From Spirochaeta sp. (GTDB lineage Bacteria > Spirochaetota > Spirochaetia > DSM-27196 > SLAA01), in contig JAIVHN010000207.1 in NCBI GenBank assembly GCA_020201015.1, forward strand, positions 13,919 through 28,584: 14,666 bases of DNA. The letters run 5' to 3'. Made by a program: the position numbers and the translations under genes. The notes beneath the pieces are model-generated. The model was not told the origin of the DNA, did no database searches, and saw only the letters and a program-made list of their open reading frames with translations. How positions within the stretch are numbered: the stretch's first letter is position 1; every line of letters starts with the position of its first letter. This document shows positions 11,682 to 14,666 of this stretch, one piece after another.

Positions 11682-13691
11682 ATGAATTCTCGATATATCA
11701 CTATGTGTGCCGCAGCGCTTGTTCTGCTGCATGCACCGTTCGGCTATGCCCAAGAAACCGAAACCGAAACTGAAACCGAAACCAACGACCAGGTTATAGA
11801 GGTTGTCGTCACCGCAGACCGCGTAGAAACCGACCTACTCTCCACCGCCGCGCATGTATCTATCATAACGGCCGAGGACATCCGCGAGTCCGGCGCCACC
11901 AACCTGGTGCAGCTGCTTGAGCGACAACCGGGTGTCAACTTCCGCTCATACTCCACCGAGGCCAAAGCTCAGGTGGATATGCGGGGTTTTGGTGAGGGTT
12001 CGGCAGCCCGTGTATTGGTGCTTGTTGATGGACGGCGTCAGAACAACCCGGACTTGTCAGGCGTAAACTGGCTGGGTGTCCCGATAGATGCAATTGAGCG
12101 GGTGGAAGTGCTACGAGGTAGCGCCAGCGCCTTGTACGGCAACCATGCAGTTGGTGGTGTTATCAACATCATTACCAAGACGCCGGACCGGCCTCTTGAG
12201 GTCACCGGCTTTGGTTCCTTGGGCTCATTTGGCGACGCCTTCACCCGTCAGGGCCGACTTGGTATTCTGCACGCAGGTGACGGGTACCGCGTTCGCGGCT
12301 CGGCAGAACAGTTTGAAACAGACGGCTACCGTGACCGCTCCGCCTACGAGGCACTGAACTTCTCGTTCAGCGGCGAGTTTGACGCCTCTGACGCGGTCAT
12401 TGTCAGCTTTGGCAGCCGCTATTCCGGAATTGAGTACGAACTTCCCGGCCGACTCACCAAGGCGCAGTTCAAAGAAAACCCAAGGCAGGCCACAAACCAG
12501 GAAGATGAGAATCGTGAGAATCTGTTCGGCATTGATCTGGGAGTTGAGTGGTTCATTGGTAACTCGGTGATGCTTGAGATTCCATTGGGATACAATCTTA
12601 AGCTTGTGGAGAACAACTTTGCGAGTGCATTTACCCCGAGCTTCACCGATACAGAACTCGAAACGCTACTTGCCTCCCCGGCAGTAGTGGTTGATTGGGC
12701 GGCAGGCTCAATCCCAGTGCGCACCCGGCTTGGTGTGGACGCATACAAAGCTCAGCAAGACGGGATCCGGTACAATGAAGTTGAACGCGAAACCGTCGCC
12801 GCAGAGTTTCAGCTAACGCAGTGGAGCTTGGGCACAATGTTATCTAATGCTGTTAGCTTCGGAAATCGCTTCGACCTCCGGAAGGTGCTTCGCTACGAGC
12901 GCAGCGAGATTTCGGGAGAAAATGAGGCATCTGACGTTAAAGACTCAAAGACACATGGCGCTTTAGTATTCGATCTTGGCGGGGTTTATCGCCCGAACGA
13001 CTGGAGCAAGCTTTTCGTTTCCAGCGGCACGTTGTACCGCTACCCAGCGCTTGATGAGCAAGCCGCAGTGCGGGGCTTCGGCGCAGATGCATTCGAAAAG
13101 GATCTCGACCCGGAGAAAGGTTTCACGGTAGAAGCGGGAGGTGCTGCATATCTAACGAATCTGGTTCGTTTCGACGGCAGCATCTATGTCATGCAATTAC
13201 AAGACGAGATAGCACCAAATGAAAACTTCCGCAATGTGAATCTTGACGAAACCAGACGAATTGGTGGTGACGTCCAGCTAAGCAGCGAGCCAATCCAACA
13301 ACTCCGTATTTCCGCAGGGTATAGTTATGTTAACCCGGTCTTTATCAAGGGCGAGAACAAGGATAACCAAGTTCCTTTGGTACCAAATCATAGTGTAGAC
13401 GCAGAGCTTGGAATTCGGCCTATTAGCGGCTTTGAGCTTGGCCCTGCAATAAGCTTTCGGAGCGAGTCCTACGAGGGGGGTGACAGCGCGAATGACAAAG
13501 ACAAGGTTGACTCGTACTTCCTCACCAATCTTTTCTTGCGCTTCCGCCCAGCAGGTGTGTCTGGCGATCTTGCCATCAGCGCTTCATTCAAGAATGTTTT
13601 CAACGAAAGGTATGTTCCGTACGTGTTTTATGGAGGCTACTACCCCGCACCCGGGCGGAGCTTTGAGATAGCGGCGTCGTACAGGTACTAG
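11682..13691 (+). CDS. btuB: TonB-dependent outer-membrane receptor, BtuB-like (cobalamin/corrinoid uptake)
   Basis: 669 residues from the ATG at 11682, chosen because it gives a signal peptide (residues 1-24, ending GYAQ) and follows AGAGGAG; the upstream in-frame codons lie in the riboswitch. After an (ET)5 stretch comes a TonB box (QVIEVVVTA, near 37-45), then the plug domain (VSIITAEDIRESGATNLVQLL; IERVEVLRGSASALYG; GGVINIITKT) and a beta-barrel ending in ASYRY with a terminal aromatic, as expected for outer-membrane insertion. Ligand specificity for cobalamin is inferred from the two upstream cobalamin riboswitches and resemblance to BtuB-type receptors. It is followed after 18 bp by tonB, its energiser. 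Confidence 0.88.
   Translation: MNSRYITMCAAALVLLHAPFGYAQETETETETETNDQVIEVVVTADRVETDLLSTAAHVSIITAEDIRESGATNLVQLLERQPGVNFRSYSTEAKAQVDMRGFGEGSAARVLVLVDGRRQNNPDLSGVNWLGVPIDAIERVEVLRGSASALYGNHAVGGVINIITKTPDRPLEVTGFGSLGSFGDAFTRQGRLGILHAGDGYRVRGSAEQFETDGYRDRSAYEALNFSFSGEFDASDAVIVSFGSRYSGIEYELPGRLTKAQFKENPRQATNQEDENRENLFGIDLGVEWFIGNSVMLEIPLGYNLKLVENNFASAFTPSFTDTELETLLASPAVVVDWAAGSIPVRTRLGVDAYKAQQDGIRYNEVERETVAAEFQLTQWSLGTMLSNAVSFGNRFDLRKVLRYERSEISGENEASDVKDSKTHGALVFDLGGVYRPNDWSKLFVSSGTLYRYPALDEQAAVRGFGADAFEKDLDPEKGFTVEAGGAAYLTNLVRFDGSIYVMQLQDEIAPNENFRNVNLDETRRIGGDVQLSSEPIQQLRISAGYSYVNPVFIKGENKDNQVPLVPNHSVDAELGIRPISGFELGPAISFRSESYEGGDSANDKDKVDSYFLTNLFLRFRPAGVSGDLAISASFKNVFNERYVPYVFYGGYYPAPGRSFEIAASYRY
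11754..11783 (+). repeat. Hexanucleotide GAAACC repeat coding (ET)5 in the receptor
   Basis: Five tandem copies of GAAACY encode five Glu-Thr pairs between the signal peptide and the TonB box. Gain or loss of a unit would change the linker by two residues without a frameshift. Confidence 0.85.
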
Positions 13692-13709
13692 GGAGAGAGG
13701 AAAGGGGCA

Positions 13710-14468
13710 ATGATGCGGCTGTGGCGCGACGGGAAGTCAGAGAACCACCACCTCGTGTGGGCAATTGTGATCTCGCTCGTGCTGCATGCTGGCATTATTG
13801 CCGCTGTTTCTTTTTATACGCCAGCGGCCGACTCTGCCGCTGCGGACGACGGCCGGCAGTTGATAACAACGCTGGAGTTCGGTGCGGGGGCAGCAGCGGC
13901 GGATAGCCACGAGGCGGACAGAGGCAAGCAGGTGAACGCCGAGCCGGAACGGGTCGCCCCGGCCGCGGCCGAAACTGAAAATGCTACCGAGACTACCGAG
14001 GATCCCGAGCGGCCGGACTCCAGCGCGCCCACCGAGCGTGTTGCGGGGCCGGAAATCTTGCCAGTTACAGAAGAGGTGGAGCGGGACCATGCACGGGACC
14101 GTGCAGGTCAGACAAGCGCAGAAGAAGGCAGCCGCAGTGCTGAGTCCGACTCGGCGGGTCTGCCGGACGGGGTTGCCAATGCCGCTAGACCGCCGCGCGT
14201 TGAGCTGCCGCGGCCCCTGGCCGAGATATCGCCTGAGTATCCGGCGCAAGCCAGGCGACGAGGCATAGAGGGAGTGGTGGTGATCCGGGTTACTATATCG
14301 CCCAAAGGAGAACCGGTGAACACGACCATTGTCTCCGCTTCCGCGCATGCACAACTCAACGAGGCGGCCATCTCGGCGATACGGGAGGCCCGGTTTCGAC
14401 CGGGGACCATTGACGAGAGTCCGGCAGAAATGAACCTCAGCATTCGCATTGTTTTTGAGGTATCCTAA
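13710..14468 (+). CDS. tonB: TonB family energy-transducing protein
   Basis: 252 residues. One N-terminal membrane anchor (about residues 16-36) contains S-x3-H in ISLVLHAG, the spacing of the functional Ser and His in the TonB anchor that contacts ExbB/ExbD. The middle is an Ala/Glu/Pro-rich periplasmic spacer. The C-terminal TonB domain starts near PEYPAQARRRGIEG and continues through VVVIRVTISPKGEP and AAISAIREARFRP. It would transmit inner-membrane proton motive force to the upstream receptor. Start: a long purine-rich GAGAGAGGAAAGGGG precedes adjacent ATGs at 13710 and 13713. Lying 18 bp after btuB, it shares the riboswitch-controlled transcript. No exbB/exbD is in the window. Confidence 0.9.
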   Translation: MMRLWRDGKSENHHLVWAIVISLVLHAGIIAAVSFYTPAADSAAADDGRQLITTLEFGAGAAAADSHEADRGKQVNAEPERVAPAAAETENATETTEDPERPDSSAPTERVAGPEILPVTEEVERDHARDRAGQTSAEEGSRSAESDSAGLPDGVANAARPPRVELPRPLAEISPEYPAQARRRGIEGVVVIRVTISPKGEPVNTTIVSASAHAQLNEAAISAIREARFRPGTIDESPAEMNLSIRIVFEVS

Positions 14469-14474
14469 CCGACC

Positions 14475-14666
14475 ATGCAGAATAATGTGCGACCGACCAG
14501 GACTACCCTACTCCTCACCGCTGTGATTCTTGCCGCCGCCGGGATTGCATTCTGGGCCGTTTACACTCATGCAGGTACGGGCTCGGCCTCGTCGTCAAGC
14601 AGCACCTCACAGCCTGTGCAGCTTGCGGTGTCCGGCAGTGCAACTCACATGCGGTATGCGGAGAAC
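14475..14666 (+). CDS. Exported or membrane-anchored protein, 5' part only (possibly a corrinoid ABC substrate-binding protein)
   Basis: 64 codons are visible before the window ends. The N-terminus has a few polar/basic residues, then a hydrophobic segment (TTLLLTAVILAAAGIAFWAV) and a Ser/Thr-rich linker, i.e. a signal peptide or anchor, and ends VSGSATHMRYAEN. It starts 6 bp after tonB, so it belongs to the same operon. RYAEN-type sequence followed by a receptor domain is common in BtuF/FecB-like binding proteins, and this would fit the operon, but too little is visible to be sure. Confidence 0.6.
   Translation, partial: MQNNVRPTRTTLLLTAVILAAAGIAFWAVYTHAGTGSASSSSSTSQPVQLAVSGSATHMRYAEN

Overview
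The window reads as an ordinary chromosomal segment of a diderm (Gram-negative) bacterium with moderately high GC. The evidence is an outer-membrane TonB-dependent receptor with its own TonB, two lipoproteins with lipoboxes, and UppP. The taxon cannot be fixed from sequence alone. A free-living spirochaete is one possibility, but that is only a guess.

Layout, left to right. (1) A truncated parvulin-type prolyl isomerase (minus) is divergent from a CsoR-family copper-sensor-like repressor (plus). Between them lies a GTACCGG/CCGGTAC inverted repeat, and both genes look leaderless. A short tandem repeat follows csoR. (2) A long minus-strand operon, read from 6157 down to 682, has tightly coupled genes: a CDP-alcohol phosphatidyltransferase (YnjF-like), an ABC ATPase (YnjD-like), a lipoprotein substrate-binding protein (YnjB-like), two separate permeases (together equivalent to YnjC), and an NlpC/P60-like lipoprotein broken by a 28-bp tandem duplication. 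The partnership matches the E. coli ynjBCD/ynjF neighbourhood, whose substrate is not known. (3) A plus-strand D-2-hydroxyacid dehydrogenase is broken by an internal deletion of roughly 70 nt with a frame change. It converges on a minus-strand pair: an SDR lacking the catalytic Tyr and an NDH-2/SelD-associated-type FAD oxidoreductase. (4) uppP (plus) and a CPBP intramembrane protease (minus) converge with overlapping 3' ends. The protease is divergent from an exported plastocyanin-like cupredoxin (plus), which ends at a strong intrinsic terminator. (5) From 11151 to the right edge is a cobalamin-uptake operon: promoter, cobalamin riboswitch 1, a short spacer with a candidate 19-codon leader ORF, cobalamin riboswitch 2, a btuB-like receptor, tonB, and the start of another exported protein (possibly the periplasmic binding protein).

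The most interesting region is 11151-11681. Two cobalamin aptamers of different sequence sit in tandem upstream of the receptor. In the second, the L5 loop (GCGTG) is exactly complementary to CACGC in the loop of a hairpin that contains the receptor's Shine-Dalgarno. This is the expected kissing-loop translational off-switch. Two broken genes and several short tandem repeats in the same 14.7 kb suggest recent slippage-type changes, or sequencing/assembly error. No tRNA, rRNA, CRISPR array, transposase or insertion sequence was seen.
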